A stretch of DNA of 64,000 nt from Sideroxyarcus sp045866275 (GTDB taxonomy: Bacteria; Pseudomonadota; Gammaproteobacteria; Burkholderiales; Gallionellaceae). The translations under genes were made by a program, and so were the position numbers. Positions 34,786 through 43,849 of this stretch are shown here, piece after piece (position 1 is the first letter of the stretch; each line of letters starts with the position of its first letter). The stretch spans positions 62,001-126,000 of the forward strand of contig BAAFRX010000002.1 of NCBI GenBank assembly GCA_045866275.1, given 5' to 3'. Under the pieces are notes generated by a model, which saw only the letters and a program-made list of their open reading frames with translations, ran no database searches and had not been told where the DNA came from.

Positions 34786-35381
34786 GCGCCGGAGCGTGGA
34801 CGGAGCTTTTGCAGCAGTGACTTCATCGCCTTGCCGCGATGGCTGATGGCATGTTTTTCCTCGTGCGTCAGTTCTGCCGCCGTCTTGCCAAACTGCGGCA
34901 GCCAGAACATCGGATCGTAGCCAAAGCCGCCGGCGCCGCGTTCCTCCCGGAATACCTCGCCATGCCATTCGCCCTCGGCGATCAGCGGTTGCGGATCGTC
35001 GGCCGAACGCACCAGCACCAGCACGCAGTAATAGTGCGCACTGCGGTCGGTCACGCCCTGCATCTCGCGCAGCAGCTTCTCATTGTTGCGCGCATCCGAT
35101 TTCGGGCTGTCGCCCGCGTAGCGCGCCGATTGCACCCCGGGCGCGCCGCCCAGCGCTTCGACGCAAATGCCGGAGTCGTCCGCCAGCGCGGGCAATCCGC
35201 TCTCGCGGCTGACATGGCGCGCCTTGGCCAGCGCGTTTTCGACGAAGGTGCAGTGCGGTTCCTCGGCCTCGCCGATGCCCAGCTGCGATTGCGTAAGCAC
35301 TTCGATGCCGAGCGGCGCCAGCATCTGCTGAAACTCGCGCAGCTTGCCGGGATTGTTTGATGCAATAACCAGTTTCTTCAT
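34782..35381 (-). CDS. rdgB: RdgB/HAM1 XTP/dITP pyrophosphatase
   Basis: A 199-residue house-cleaning enzyme that hydrolyses dITP, XTP and similar non-canonical triphosphates to monophosphates. Signature stretches are VIASNNPGKLREFQQML, ALADDSGICVEALGGAPGVQSARYAG with the metal-binding acidic pair, GYDPMFWLP and HAISHRGKAM. Length is normal. It begins 17 nt after rph, a common pairing. Confidence 0.96.
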   Translation of the reverse strand: MKKLVIASNNPGKLREFQQMLAPLGIEVLTQSQLGIGEAEEPHCTFVENALAKARHVSRESGLPALADDSGICVEALGGAPGVQSARYAGDSPKSDARNNEKLLREMQGVTDRSAHYYCVLVLVRSADDPQPLIAEGEWHGEVFREERGAGGFGYDPMFWLPQFGKTAAELTHEEKHAISHRGKAMKSLLQKLRPRSGA

Positions 35382-35398
35382 TCAAAACCTTGGGTGCT

Positions 35399-36115
35399 TT
35401 AGCCATTCAAGGCCGCGTGCTGTTTTTCGATCAGCTGCGCGATGCCGTTCTTCGCCAGTTCCAGCAGCGCATCCATCTCCTCGCGCGAAAAAGGATGACC
35501 TTCCGCCGTGCCCTGTACTTCGACGAAATGGCCGCTGCCCAGCATCACCACGTTCATGTCAGTATCGCAGGCGGAGTCTTCGACATAATCGAGATCGAGT
35601 ACCGGGGTGCCCTCAAAGATGCCGACCGAAATCGCGGCGACGGAATCGCGCAGGGGATTCTCTTTCACCAGTCCTTTTTGCATCAGCACGCCCACGGCGT
35701 CGTGCAGCGCGACGAAGGCCCCGGTGATGCTGGCGGTACGGGTGCCGCCGTCGGCCTGGATCACGTCGCAATCGAGCTGGATCGTGCGCTCGCCGAGCTT
35801 TTGCAAGTCCACCACGGCGCGCAGGCTGCGCCCGATCAGGCGCTGAATTTCCTGGGTGCGACCGGACTGCTTGCCCTTGGCCGCTTCGCGCGACATGCGG
35901 CTGCCGGTCGAACGCGGCAACATGCCGTATTCCGCGGTGACCCAGCCTTCGCCGCTGCCCTTCTTGTGCGGCGGCACTCGCTCTTCGACGCTGGCGGTGC
36001 AGATCACTTTCGTGTCGCCGCACTCGATCAGCACCGATCCTTCGGCGTGTTTGGTGTAATGGCGGGTGATGCGAATGGGGCGAAGCTGGTCTGGCTGACG
36101 CTGGCTGGGGCGCAT
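35399..36115 (-). CDS. rph: Ribonuclease PH
   Basis: A phosphorolytic 3'-5' exoribonuclease of 238 residues that trims tRNA 3' ends and helps rRNA turnover, as a hexamer. RITRHYTKHAEGSVLIECGDTKV, VPPHKKGSGEGWVTAEYGMLPRST, the phosphate-binding SGRTQEIQRLIGRSLRA and DCDVIQADGGTRTASI are all present. The frame is complete, unlike the frameshifted E. coli K-12 gene. Confidence 0.97.
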   Translation of the reverse strand: MRPSQRQPDQLRPIRITRHYTKHAEGSVLIECGDTKVICTASVEERVPPHKKGSGEGWVTAEYGMLPRSTGSRMSREAAKGKQSGRTQEIQRLIGRSLRAVVDLQKLGERTIQLDCDVIQADGGTRTASITGAFVALHDAVGVLMQKGLVKENPLRDSVAAISVGIFEGTPVLDLDYVEDSACDTDMNVVMLGSGHFVEVQGTAEGHPFSREEMDALLELAKNGIAQLIEKQHAALNG

Positions 36116-36166
36116 GACGGGAATCTCGGGACGTTTAGAAGGGGCGCGATTATAACGCGCCGGGCG

Positions 36167-36961
36167 CTAATCGATCGCCAGCGGCACGCAAACCGGAATA
36201 TCGGTTGAATGGGACAGTTCTGTCGCGCCCAGGCGTGCGGCGACGACGGTCGTGTTGTCCGCCCGTCCGGCCTCGCGCCGGACCGCCACGCCGATGAGTT
36301 CGTTCACGCCGTGCGCCAGGGAGGGTGCAGTGCGCAGCTTGATCAGCTCCGCTTCATCGAGCGGGCTCCAGAAGCCATCGCTGCAAAGCAACAGGGTATC
36401 GCCATCGCGCACCTCGGCGCTGGGCGAGACTTCCGCATAGAACATGTCCTCCACCCCACCCAGGCAGTTGGTAATCTTGTTGCGGTCCGGGTGGGTCTTC
36501 ATCTCCTCCGGGCTGATGACTCCCCAGTCGGCCCATTGTTGCACCACGGAATGATCATGGCTGACCCTGGCGACCTTGCCATCCCGCAACTGGTAAAAAC
36601 GCGAATCGCCCGCATGGGCGACCCAGACCAGGCCATCCTGCACCAGCGCCGCAACACAGGTCGTGCCGGGATTCCCGCCCAGTTTCTGTTCCAGCGCGTA
36701 TTCGATGATCGCATCATGCGCGGCGCGCATGGTGGCGCGCAGGAATACCTCGGGCTCTTGCACGCGCCCCGCTTCCAGCCGGCTGAATGCGCGCATGAAC
36801 GTGTAGATGGTCATTTGCGCGGCGAGCTCGCCATGCAGGTGACCGCCCATGCCGTCGGCCAGCAACAGCAACAACGCATCGTTGGTATAGGCATACCCGG
36901 CGCGGTCCTGGTTGTACTTGCGCGCGCCGATATGATTGGCCTGGTGGATGGTAAACTTCAT
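36167..36961 (-). CDS. PP2C-family Ser/Thr protein phosphatase
   Basis: A soluble metal-dependent phosphatase of 264 residues. NQDRAGYAY, LLADGMGGHLHGELAAQ, WVAHAGDSRFYQLRDGK and LLLCSDGFWSPLDE hold the metal-binding Asp residues of PPM phosphatases. No fused kinase, forkhead or regulator domain, and no kinase gene in the window. Substrates are unknown; stand-alone members often reverse Hanks-type kinase signalling or act in type VI secretion control. It is divergent from yicC. Confidence 0.9.
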   Translation of the reverse strand: MKFTIHQANHIGARKYNQDRAGYAYTNDALLLLLADGMGGHLHGELAAQMTIYTFMRAFSRLEAGRVQEPEVFLRATMRAAHDAIIEYALEQKLGGNPGTTCVAALVQDGLVWVAHAGDSRFYQLRDGKVARVSHDHSVVQQWADWGVISPEEMKTHPDRNKITNCLGGVEDMFYAEVSPSAEVRDGDTLLLCSDGFWSPLDEAELIKLRTAPSLAHGVNELIGVAVRREAGRADNTTVVAARLGATELSHSTDIPVCVPLAID

Positions 36962-37033
36962 TCTATTTTATTTTTTCTGCCGTATGCCGCGGTGCGCACC
37001 GCGGGTTCCCAGAGAAGACTGGCGCAATCGTAA

Positions 37034-37039
37034 TATAAT
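37034..37039 (+). promoter_or_regulatory. Candidate -10 of yicC-gmk-rpoZ-spoT
   Basis: TATAAT in TAATATAATGCGCG, 42 nt before the yicC start codon. No convincing -35 lies 16-18 nt upstream, so this is a partial promoter call. Confidence 0.4.
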
Positions 37040-37081
37040 GCGCGCCGTTCAGCCCGTGTTTTTCAGCCCCATGGAGATTCG

Positions 37082-37948
37082 ATGATTTACAGCATGACCG
37101 GTTATGCCGTGGCGGAGACCGAGCGCGATGTCGGTTCGCTCACCCTGGAATTGCGTGCGGTCAATCATCGCTATCTCGACCTGCAAATGCGCCTGCCGGA
37201 CGAGTTGCGCAGCCATGAACCGGCGCTGCGCGAGGCGATCAGCGCCCAAATCACCCGCGGCAAAGTGGAGTGCCGGGTCAGCTACACCGCGCGCCAGTCG
37301 GCGCAACATCCGGCTCAGCTCAACCTGGATGTGGTACGTCAGCTGGGCGCATGGAATTCACAAATACGCGCAATTCTGCCTGCTGCGGCTGAAATTGCAG
37401 TCATTGATGTGCTGCGCTGGAACGGCACCCTGGCAAGCCAGACCGCCAGCGGCGATACCCTGCGGGACGACCTGCTGGCTTTGTTGCAGCGGGTGTTGCG
37501 GGAATTCGCCGCCGCGCGCCAGCGCGAAGGGGAAAAACTCGCCGCTTTCCTGGAGCAACGGATCGCGCAGATCGAAACGCTACGCAGCACCGTCGCCCCG
37601 CGCATTCCGGGTGCCATCGCCGCCTACGAAGCAAAGTTGCGCAGCCGCCTGCAGGATGCGCTGGGCAGCGCGGATGACGAACGGGTGCGCCAGGAGATCA
37701 CGCTGTACGCCAGCAAGGTCGACGTCGATGAAGAACTTTCACGCCTCGCCGCCCATCTGGCCGAGGTCCGGCGCACGCTGGCACGCGGCGGCACCGTCGG
37801 CAAGCGACTCGACTTCCTGATGCAGGAATTGCATCGCGAGGCCAATACCCTCGGGGCGAAGTCGGTGGATGCCGAGGTCTCGCAATGCGCCATGGAAATC
37901 AAGCTGCTGATCGAACAGATGCGCGAGCAAGTGCAAAACATAGAATAG
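37082..37948 (+). CDS. yicC: YicC-family endoribonuclease
   Basis: A 288-residue protein of the YicC/YloC family, shown in other bacteria to be an RNA endonuclease affecting small RNA decay. MIYSMTGYAVAE, ELRAVNHRYLDLQMRLPDELR and the C-terminal DUF1732 part (GKRLDFLMQELHREANTLGAKS) are hallmark stretches. It is 8 nt upstream of gmk, a conserved order. Confidence 0.94.
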   Translation: MIYSMTGYAVAETERDVGSLTLELRAVNHRYLDLQMRLPDELRSHEPALREAISAQITRGKVECRVSYTARQSAQHPAQLNLDVVRQLGAWNSQIRAILPAAAEIAVIDVLRWNGTLASQTASGDTLRDDLLALLQRVLREFAAARQREGEKLAAFLEQRIAQIETLRSTVAPRIPGAIAAYEAKLRSRLQDALGSADDERVRQEITLYASKVDVDEELSRLAAHLAEVRRTLARGGTVGKRLDFLMQELHREANTLGAKSVDAEVSQCAMEIKLLIEQMREQVQNIE

Positions 37949-37956
37949 GAGAGAAA

Positions 37957-38577
37957 ATGTCGGGCAGCCTTTTCGTCATCAGCGCACCTTCTGGCGCAGG
38001 CAAGACCAGCCTGGTCCGCGCCCTGCTCCAGACCAACCCACAGATCGACCTGTCGGTGTCCTACACCACCCGGCCACCGCGCGCGGGCGAGATCGACGGC
38101 AAGGATTACCATTTCGTCAGCCGCGAACACTTTCAGGCAATGTCCGCGCGCGGCGAATTCCTGGAGAGCGCTGAGGTGTACGGCAATCTTTACGGCACCT
38201 CCCGCGTCTGGATCGAGCAGGAAAATGCGCGCGACCGCGATATTCTGCTGGAGATCGACTGGCAGGGCGCAGCGCAGGTGCGCAAACTGTTCCCGGAATG
38301 CGTGTGCATTTTCATCCTGCCGCCCTCGCTGGAAAGCCTTGCGCAACGCCTGCAGGGACGCGGCAAGGATGCGCCGGAAATCATCGCCACCCGCTTGGCG
38401 GCAGCACGGGAGGACGTCTCTCATCTGGCCGATTTTGATTATGTTATTATCAACGCCGACCTTGATGAGGCGGCGCGTGAATTGAGTTGCATCGTGCTGG
38501 CCGCGCGTTTGCGCTGCGAAAAACAGAGGGTTCGCCAGCGCAACCTCATCCACCAAATTCTGAATCCGGAGAAATAA
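37957..38577 (+). CDS. gmk: Guanylate kinase
   Basis: A 206-residue enzyme that phosphorylates GMP to GDP. The P-loop SAPSGAGKTSLV (residues 9-20), the GMP-binding SYTTRPPRAGEIDGKDYHFV and the lid DRDILLEIDWQGAAQV are typical. The ATG at 37957 is preceded by AGGAGAG. It is 3 nt upstream of rpoZ. Confidence 0.97.
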   Translation: MSGSLFVISAPSGAGKTSLVRALLQTNPQIDLSVSYTTRPPRAGEIDGKDYHFVSREHFQAMSARGEFLESAEVYGNLYGTSRVWIEQENARDRDILLEIDWQGAAQVRKLFPECVCIFILPPSLESLAQRLQGRGKDAPEIIATRLAAAREDVSHLADFDYVIINADLDEAARELSCIVLAARLRCEKQRVRQRNLIHQILNPEK

Positions 38578-38580
38578 ATC

Positions 38581-38787
38581 ATGGCACGCATTACCGTAGA
38601 AGATTGCATGGCGAACATTCCGAACCGTTTCGAGCTGACGCTGGCTGCGGCCTACCGCGCCCGCCAGTTGGCCAACGGCGCCAGTCACCTGGTCGAAATC
38701 AGCAAGGACAAGCCCACGGTGGTCGCCTTGCGCGAAATCAGCGAAGGCAAGGTCGGCGTGGAAATCCTCAATCGCGGCATGGCCTGA
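38581..38787 (+). CDS. rpoZ: RNA polymerase omega subunit
   Basis: A 68-residue omega subunit that helps assemble and stabilise RNA polymerase and forms part of a ppGpp site. MARITVEDCMANIPNRFELTLAAAYRARQL is the usual N-terminus, and KPTVVALREISEGKVG the conserved middle. Placed between gmk and spoT as in most proteobacteria. Confidence 0.97.
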   Translation: MARITVEDCMANIPNRFELTLAAAYRARQLANGASHLVEISKDKPTVVALREISEGKVGVEILNRGMA

Positions 38788-38832
38788 ACCCCCGCATCGG
38801 CCCAACGCAACCTGGCGCGCGAAAGTTAGCCC

Positions 38833-40953
38833 ATGTCGCAAGCCGCAGCCGATGCCCTGCTACAGGAAGTTTCCGCGTATCTCAAACCGGAAGACGTGGC
38901 GCAAGTCAGGGCGGCCCTTGAGTTCAGCCGCGCCGCCCACGCCGGACAGTTGCGCCAGTCGGGCGCTCCCTACGTTACCCATCCCATCGCCGTCGCGCGC
39001 ATCCTTACCCCGCTGCATCTGGATGTGCACGCGATCAATGCCGCCCTGTTGCACGATGTCGTCGAAGACACCCCGGTCACCCTCGAACAAATAGCCGAAC
39101 CCTTTGGCGCCACCGTAGCCGAGTTGGTGGAAGGCCTGAGCAAGATCGACAAGCTTGAGTTCGAAACCCAGGAAGATGCCCAGGCCGAGAATTTCCGCAA
39201 GATGCTGCTGGCCATGGCGCGCGATGTGCGCGTCATCCTGATCAAGCTCGCCGATCGGCTGCACAATGCACGCACGCTGGATTCGCTTCCCGCCGAGAAG
39301 AGTGCGCGCATCGCGCGCGAAACGATGGATATCTATGCCCCCATCGCCAACCGCCTCGGCCTGAACAATATCTATCAGGAACTGCAAGACCTCAGTTTCA
39401 AGTATCTTCACCCAAACCGCTACGCGGTATTGTCGAAGGCGCTCAAAGTGGCGCGCGGCAACCGGCGCGAAGTCGTGAGCAAGATTCTGGAAGCCATCAG
39501 CAAGCGTCTGGAATCCCACCAGATCAGGGCGGAAGTCAAAGGCAGGGAAAAACATCTGTACGGCATCTACCAGAAGATGCAGGCCAAATCCCTGGCCTTT
39601 GCGCAAGTACTGGACATCTACGGCTTCCGCATTCTGGTGGACGATGTTGCATCCTGCTACCTCGCACTGGGCGCATTGCACGGTCTGTACAAGCCCTTTC
39701 CCGGGAAATTCAAGGATTACATCGCTATCCCCAAAGCCAACGGCTACCAGTCCCTGCACACCACGCTGTTCGGCCCCTTCGGCACGCCCATCGAGGTTCA
39801 GATCCGCACGCACGAGATGAACAAATTGGCGGAAAGTGGCGTGGCTTCGCATTGGTTATACAAGGCTTCCGATGCCCAGATCAACGACTTGCAGCAAAAG
39901 ACCCACCAATGGCTGCAAGGCCTGCTCGGGAGTCTGGCGCAGAGCGGTGATTCGGCCGAGTTCCTCGAACATCTTAAAATCGACTTGTTCCCCGATGAAG
40001 TCTATGTCTTCTCGCCCAAAGGCAAGATATTCGCGCTGCCGCGCGGCGCGACCACGGTTGATTTCGCCTACTCCGTGCATACCGACATTGGCAACCGCTG
40101 TGTCGCCGCCAAGGTCAACGATGAGTTGGTGCCGTTGCGCACGGAGTTGCGCAACGGGGACCGGGTCGAGATTGTCACTGCGGTGCAAATGCACCCCAAC
40201 CCCGCCTGGCTGGGCTACGTTGCCACCAGCAAGGCGCGCGCCGAGATTCGCCATTCGCTGCGCACCCTGCACCTCAACGAGTCCGCACGACTTGGCGAAC
40301 GACTGCTGGCACAGGCGCTCACTGCCATGGGCCTCCGTTTGCAAGACATGGATGAAGCCCACTGGGAAAAATTGCTGCGCGAAACCGGCGTCAAATCGCG
40401 TCAGGACATCTATGCCGATATTGGTCTCGGGCGGCGCCTGAATATGGTGGTTGCCAAGCAACTCGCCCGTCAGGGCGACACCATTTCCAGCGATGCGCTG
40501 GGCAACGCCGTGGTCACGATCCAGGGCACCGAAGGCATGGCGGTCGAGTTCGCCAAGTGCTGCCGGCCGATTCCCGGCGACCCCATCATTGGCATCATCA
40601 AGAGCGGCCAGGGACTGGTGGTGCACACCCACGACTGTCCCACGCTCCGCCATGGTCGTGGCAACGAGCAATGGCTGGACGTCGTCTGGGACAAGAACAT
40701 CACCCGCCTGTTCGAGGTCAGCCTGAAACTGGTCGTCGCCAACCAGCGCGGTGTTCTGGCCAAGGTCGCCGCTGCCATTGCCGATGCCGACTCCAATATC
40801 GAGAACGTGAACTTCAGCAGTGAAGGCGAATATACGGCGACCTATTTCACTCTTCAGGTCAGCAATCGTCTCCACCTGGCGACAATCATGCGCAATCTCC
40901 GCAAGATTCCAGAGGTCGTCCGCATCACCCGCCTGAAGAATTCGGGGTCGTAA
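38833..40953 (+). CDS. spoT: Bifunctional (p)ppGpp synthetase/hydrolase SpoT
   Basis: A Rel/Spo-family enzyme of 706 residues that makes and degrades the alarmone (p)ppGpp. The N-terminal HD hydrolase is intact (residues about 40-190, LLHDVVEDTPV and RLHNARTL). The synthetase domain (GREKHLYGIYQKMQAK, DIYGFRILVDD, PKANGYQSLHTT), a TGS domain (DEVYVFSPKGKIFALPRGAT) and a C-terminal ACT domain follow. Intact HD residues argue for a bifunctional enzyme, not RelA. Its 3' end overlaps pabB by 29 nt. Confidence 0.95.
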   Translation: MSQAAADALLQEVSAYLKPEDVAQVRAALEFSRAAHAGQLRQSGAPYVTHPIAVARILTPLHLDVHAINAALLHDVVEDTPVTLEQIAEPFGATVAELVEGLSKIDKLEFETQEDAQAENFRKMLLAMARDVRVILIKLADRLHNARTLDSLPAEKSARIARETMDIYAPIANRLGLNNIYQELQDLSFKYLHPNRYAVLSKALKVARGNRREVVSKILEAISKRLESHQIRAEVKGREKHLYGIYQKMQAKSLAFAQVLDIYGFRILVDDVASCYLALGALHGLYKPFPGKFKDYIAIPKANGYQSLHTTLFGPFGTPIEVQIRTHEMNKLAESGVASHWLYKASDAQINDLQQKTHQWLQGLLGSLAQSGDSAEFLEHLKIDLFPDEVYVFSPKGKIFALPRGATTVDFAYSVHTDIGNRCVAAKVNDELVPLRTELRNGDRVEIVTAVQMHPNPAWLGYVATSKARAEIRHSLRTLHLNESARLGERLLAQALTAMGLRLQDMDEAHWEKLLRETGVKSRQDIYADIGLGRRLNMVVAKQLARQGDTISSDALGNAVVTIQGTEGMAVEFAKCCRPIPGDPIIGIIKSGQGLVVHTHDCPTLRHGRGNEQWLDVVWDKNITRLFEVSLKLVVANQRGVLAKVAAAIADADSNIENVNFSSEGEYTATYFTLQVSNRLHLATIMRNLRKIPEVVRITRLKNSGS

Positions 40954-42334
40954 AGTCTGCCCGTTCTGCGAGTGTCCCGCCAAATCGCCGCAGCAGTGCA
41001 AGCATCGCGCTAGCCTTGTCTTTCGTTTCCTGATATTCGTCTTCGCAGCGCGAATCGGCAACGATTCCGCCTCCTGCCCAGCCGCGGATTTCGTCGCGCG
41101 CATAGACCAGGGTGCGGATGGCGATGTTGGTTTCCATGCAGCCGTCGTGACCGACATAACCGATGGCGCCGCAGTAGATTCCCCGTCGCTGCGGTTCCAG
41201 TTGTTCAATGATTTCCATCGCGCGCTGCTTGGGTGCGCCCGTGATCGACCCGCCGGGAAAGCAATCGCGCAACAGGTCCAGCGCGTGCCGGTCCGGGCGC
41301 AACTTTCCTGCCACCGTACTGACCAGATGATGCACGTTGGAAAAGCTCTCCACTTCAAACAGTTTGGGGGCATGCACCGAACCCGTGATGCAGTTTTTCC
41401 CCAGATCGTTGCGGAGAAGATCGACAATCATCAGATTCTCCGCCTGATCCTTGCCGTGTTCGCGCAGTTGCTGTGCCAACCTGCCGTCTTCCGCGGCATC
41501 ATCGCTGCGCGGGCGCGTCCCCTTGATCGGCCGCGTCTCCACGCTGCCCTGCGTGACCTTCAAAAACAATTCAGGTGAAACACACAGTACTTGCAACTGT
41601 GGCCAATCAAGGAATGCGGCGTAGGGGGCGGGACTCCTGCGGCGCAGATCAAGATACGCCGCAAATGCATCGCCGCTTGCCTGGGCAGCGTAGCGTTGGG
41701 ACAGGTTGACCTGATAGCAATCGCCCGCGTGCAGATAGTTGCGGATGGCCTCGAATGCCCTGCCATATTCTTCCGGATTCAGATTCGTCTTGATATCGCC
41801 GTGCACCCGGAATTCGTTTGCAATCTGTGTTTTCGCTCCAGCGCCACGAAGTCGTTGCAGAATCTGTGGTAGAACGCCTGCGGTCTGAGCATGGCGCTGG
41901 CGGGATAGCAGGCGCGCGGTGCATTTGCGGTGGTCGATAACGACTGCCCAATCGTAAATACCCACTGCCATCTCCGCTACTTTTTCCGTATCACGCGCGA
42001 TTTGCGGAAGTTGCATGTACCGCCGTGCCAGGTCGTAGCCCCAGTACCCCAGTGCACCTCCGGCAAACGGGATTTCGGGGATCGGTGTTGCAAGCGCGCC
42101 CAGTTGCTCGCGTATCAGTTGCAACGGATCTTCCTCACTGCTCCAGTGCTTCGCCCCCTCCGCAATCACCGTTTCTTCACCTCGCGTCACCAGGGTGGCC
42201 ACCGGCTGTGCAACCAGCACATCGTAGCGTCCGCGCCCGCCGCTATCCAACCATGCCGCCCAGGGCAAATCGCGCAGGGAAGCATAGTAAGTGCCAGCAT
42301 CGGGATGATAGGGAAGCGAAGCCTGATACAGCAT
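40925..42334 (-). CDS. pabB: Aminodeoxychorismate synthase component I
   Basis: A chorismate-using enzyme of 469 residues for the p-aminobenzoate branch of folate synthesis. PIKGTRPRSDD carries the Lys that marks PabB, where anthranilate synthase TrpE has Ala. ENLMIVDLLRNDLG, FEVESFSNVHHLVSTV, DLLRDCFPGGSITGAPK and the IAIRTLV strand complete the chorismate-binding core. A glutaminase partner (PabA) is not in the window. It stands alone, convergent with spoT and divergent from the proteasome-like gene. Confidence 0.93.
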   Translation of the reverse strand: MLYQASLPYHPDAGTYYASLRDLPWAAWLDSGGRGRYDVLVAQPVATLVTRGEETVIAEGAKHWSSEEDPLQLIREQLGALATPIPEIPFAGGALGYWGYDLARRYMQLPQIARDTEKVAEMAVGIYDWAVVIDHRKCTARLLSRQRHAQTAGVLPQILQRLRGAGAKTQIANEFRVHGDIKTNLNPEEYGRAFEAIRNYLHAGDCYQVNLSQRYAAQASGDAFAAYLDLRRRSPAPYAAFLDWPQLQVLCVSPELFLKVTQGSVETRPIKGTRPRSDDAAEDGRLAQQLREHGKDQAENLMIVDLLRNDLGKNCITGSVHAPKLFEVESFSNVHHLVSTVAGKLRPDRHALDLLRDCFPGGSITGAPKQRAMEIIEQLEPQRRGIYCGAIGYVGHDGCMETNIAIRTLVYARDEIRGWAGGGIVADSRCEDEYQETKDKASAMLALLRRFGGTLAERADFTTPNSSGG

Positions 42335-42374
42335 GAATGATAAAATCCGGCCTGATTAATTTGGAGCGTTACGC

Positions 42375-42953
42375 ATGACCACCATCGTCGCCGTGAAAAA
42401 GAACGGCATCGTCGCCATCGCCGCTGACACACTCACCACGTTTGGCAATACGCGGCTGCCGGCTGAAAAAGATGCCTCGCATGACAAGATTTTACAGGTT
42501 GGCTTAAGTTATGTCGGTGTTTGCGGCAGCGCAGCGCATCATTTGGTCTTGTCCAGTCTGTTCGCCAAAATTCCCAACGTCCGCCTTGACAGCAAGGAGG
42601 CCATCTTTGAAACCTTTCGCAAACTGCATCCCGTTCTGAAGGAAGAATGTTTTCTGAACCCAAAGGAGGATGAGGAAGATCCTTATGAATCGAGCCAGAT
42701 CACCGCGCTGATTGCGAATGCGAGTGGAATCTATGGCATCTACTCGATGCGCGAAGTGTTTGAATATACCCAGTACTGGGCAATCGGCTCCGGTCAGGAG
42801 TTCGCACTCGGCGCCATGCATCAGCATTATCCCGCTCTCGACGATGCAGAAGAGATCGCGCGCGCCGGTGTTGCAACCGGGATTGCCTTCGACAAGAACA
42901 GCGCCTTGCCCATCACCGTGTACACGGTGAAATTGCTGAAAGGCAACGTCTGA
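42375..42953 (+). CDS. Betaproteobacterial proteasome homologue (BPH), Ntn-hydrolase
   Basis: A 192-residue self-assembling protease-like protein. MTTIVAVKKNGIVAIAADTL has the Thr that becomes the N-terminal nucleophile after Met removal, and the Asp at mature position 17. Lys38 or Lys32 may be the catalytic lysine. VGLSYVGVCGSAAHH and YWAIGSGQEFALGAMHQHYP match the shared HslV/20S beta core. There is no HslU-type ATPase gene beside it, and the gene differs from HslV by its longer middle loop (ECFLNPKEDEEDPYESSQ). BPH is a described but poorly understood family; its partner and substrates are unknown. Confidence 0.8.
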   Translation: MTTIVAVKKNGIVAIAADTLTTFGNTRLPAEKDASHDKILQVGLSYVGVCGSAAHHLVLSSLFAKIPNVRLDSKEAIFETFRKLHPVLKEECFLNPKEDEEDPYESSQITALIANASGIYGIYSMREVFEYTQYWAIGSGQEFALGAMHQHYPALDDAEEIARAGVATGIAFDKNSALPITVYTVKLLKGNV

Positions 42954-43093
42954 TCGCTGGCAGAATCTGGAAATTTTGGGCTTCACGCCAGGAACAAATT
43001 CTCTCGTGACGACAGCACCTCTGGCCTCTTCGCACCAGAATCAATTCCTTTGGCAAAGTGTGCCACTCGTCGAGCCGGAAACGTTATGACCAG

Positions 43094-43109
43094 CTCAAAT
43101 ATTTTTGAG
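43094..43109. repeat. Short palindrome in the 274-nt gap after BPH
   Basis: CTCAAA-TATT-TTTGAG is a perfect 6-bp stem with a 4-nt loop. The gap 42954-43227 otherwise shows no gene. It may be a weak terminator for BPH, although only one T-run is present and it lies within the stem. Confidence 0.35.
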
Positions 43110-43227
43110 TGAACAAAGCGCCTTACCCTGATCGGGCATTGAAAAAACTGCCTGCCACCCAGCGATGTGAATCAGCCCCTACCTGCTTGCGACGAGATCG
43201 GGGCCGTTTTCACAGCCTCTCGCCAGC

Positions 43228-43728
43228 TTAATTCGGCTTGCTGATCCCAGGAGTCGGGAACGGCCAAGTCGCAGCCGGACGAATAGGCGCCGGAGCCGAA
43301 GGTGCAACCGCAGTCGGCGTTGCAGCCGGCTTGGTTACAACTGCCGGCTTGGCTACTGCCTTTTTCGCTACGGGTTTCTTCGCAACGGCCTTCTTGGCAG
43401 CCGGTTTCTTGGCTACTGCCTTTTTCGCTGCGGGTTTCTTCGCAACGGCCTTCTTGGCAGCCGGTTTCTTGGCTACTGCCTTTTTCGCTGCGGGTTTCTT
43501 CGCAACAGCCTTCTTGGCAGCCGGTTTCTTGGCTACTGCCTTTTTCGCTACGGGTTTCTTCGCAACGGCCTTCTTGGCAGCCGGCTTCTTGGCTACCGCC
43601 TTTTTCGCTGCGGGTTTCTTCGCAACGGCCTTCTTGGCAGCCGGTTTCTTGGCTACTGCCTTCTTTGCTGCGGGTTTCTTGGCTACTGCCTTCTTTGCTG
43701 CGGGTTTAGCTTTCTTTGCTGCGACCAT
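43228..43728 (-). CDS. Histone H1-like Lys/Ala/Pro-rich DNA-binding protein
   Basis: A 166-residue, strongly basic, low-complexity protein. After MVAAKKAKPAAKKAVA come tandem KKPAAKKAVA units, mostly as 20-residue repeats differing by single Ala/Val changes, then an Ala/Pro/Thr-rich spacer and the end RPAATWPFPTPGISKPN. Such proteins (AlgP, bacterial H1-like) bind DNA without sequence preference and may compact the nucleoid. It lies downstream of nrdB beyond a terminator, so it likely has its own promoter. Confidence 0.85.
   Translation of the reverse strand: MVAAKKAKPAAKKAVAKKPAAKKAVAKKPAAKKAVAKKPAAKKAVAKKPAAKKAVAKKPVAKKAVAKKPAAKKAVAKKPAAKKAVAKKPAAKKAVAKKPAAKKAVAKKPAAKKAVAKKPVAKKAVAKPAVVTKPAATPTAVAPSAPAPIRPAATWPFPTPGISKPN
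43351..43710. repeat. 60-bp tandem repeats within the histone-like gene
   Basis: Five near-identical 60-bp units cover 43351-43650, then two 30-bp half units end at 43710. Differences between units are single bases (for example GCTACGGG against GCTGCGGG). Such identity implies recent unit gain or gene conversion and predicts length differences between strains. Confidence 0.9.
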
Positions 43729-43814
43729 TTCAACCTCCTTGTATGAAAGTTAATGAAGAACAACATCTACTACACCTCCAGCATACCCAGCGGCAGCATG
43801 CATGAAGCCCTTGC

Positions 43815-43838
43815 GAAAAAGGCTGCGAAAGCAGCCTT
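43815..43838 (-). terminator. Rho-independent terminator after nrdB
   Basis: On the minus strand AAGGCTGC-TTTC-GCAGCCTT forms an 8-bp stem with a 4-nt loop, followed by TTTCG from the 43816-43820 A-run. It lies 12 nt past the nrdB stop. Confidence 0.8.
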
Positions 43839-43849
43839 CTTCTAAACCT

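Noticed and set aside
43351..43710. Regular 60-bp repeats that could look like a CRISPR array
   Set aside because: There are no unique spacers; units are contiguous, in frame, and encode KKPAAKKAVA repeats.
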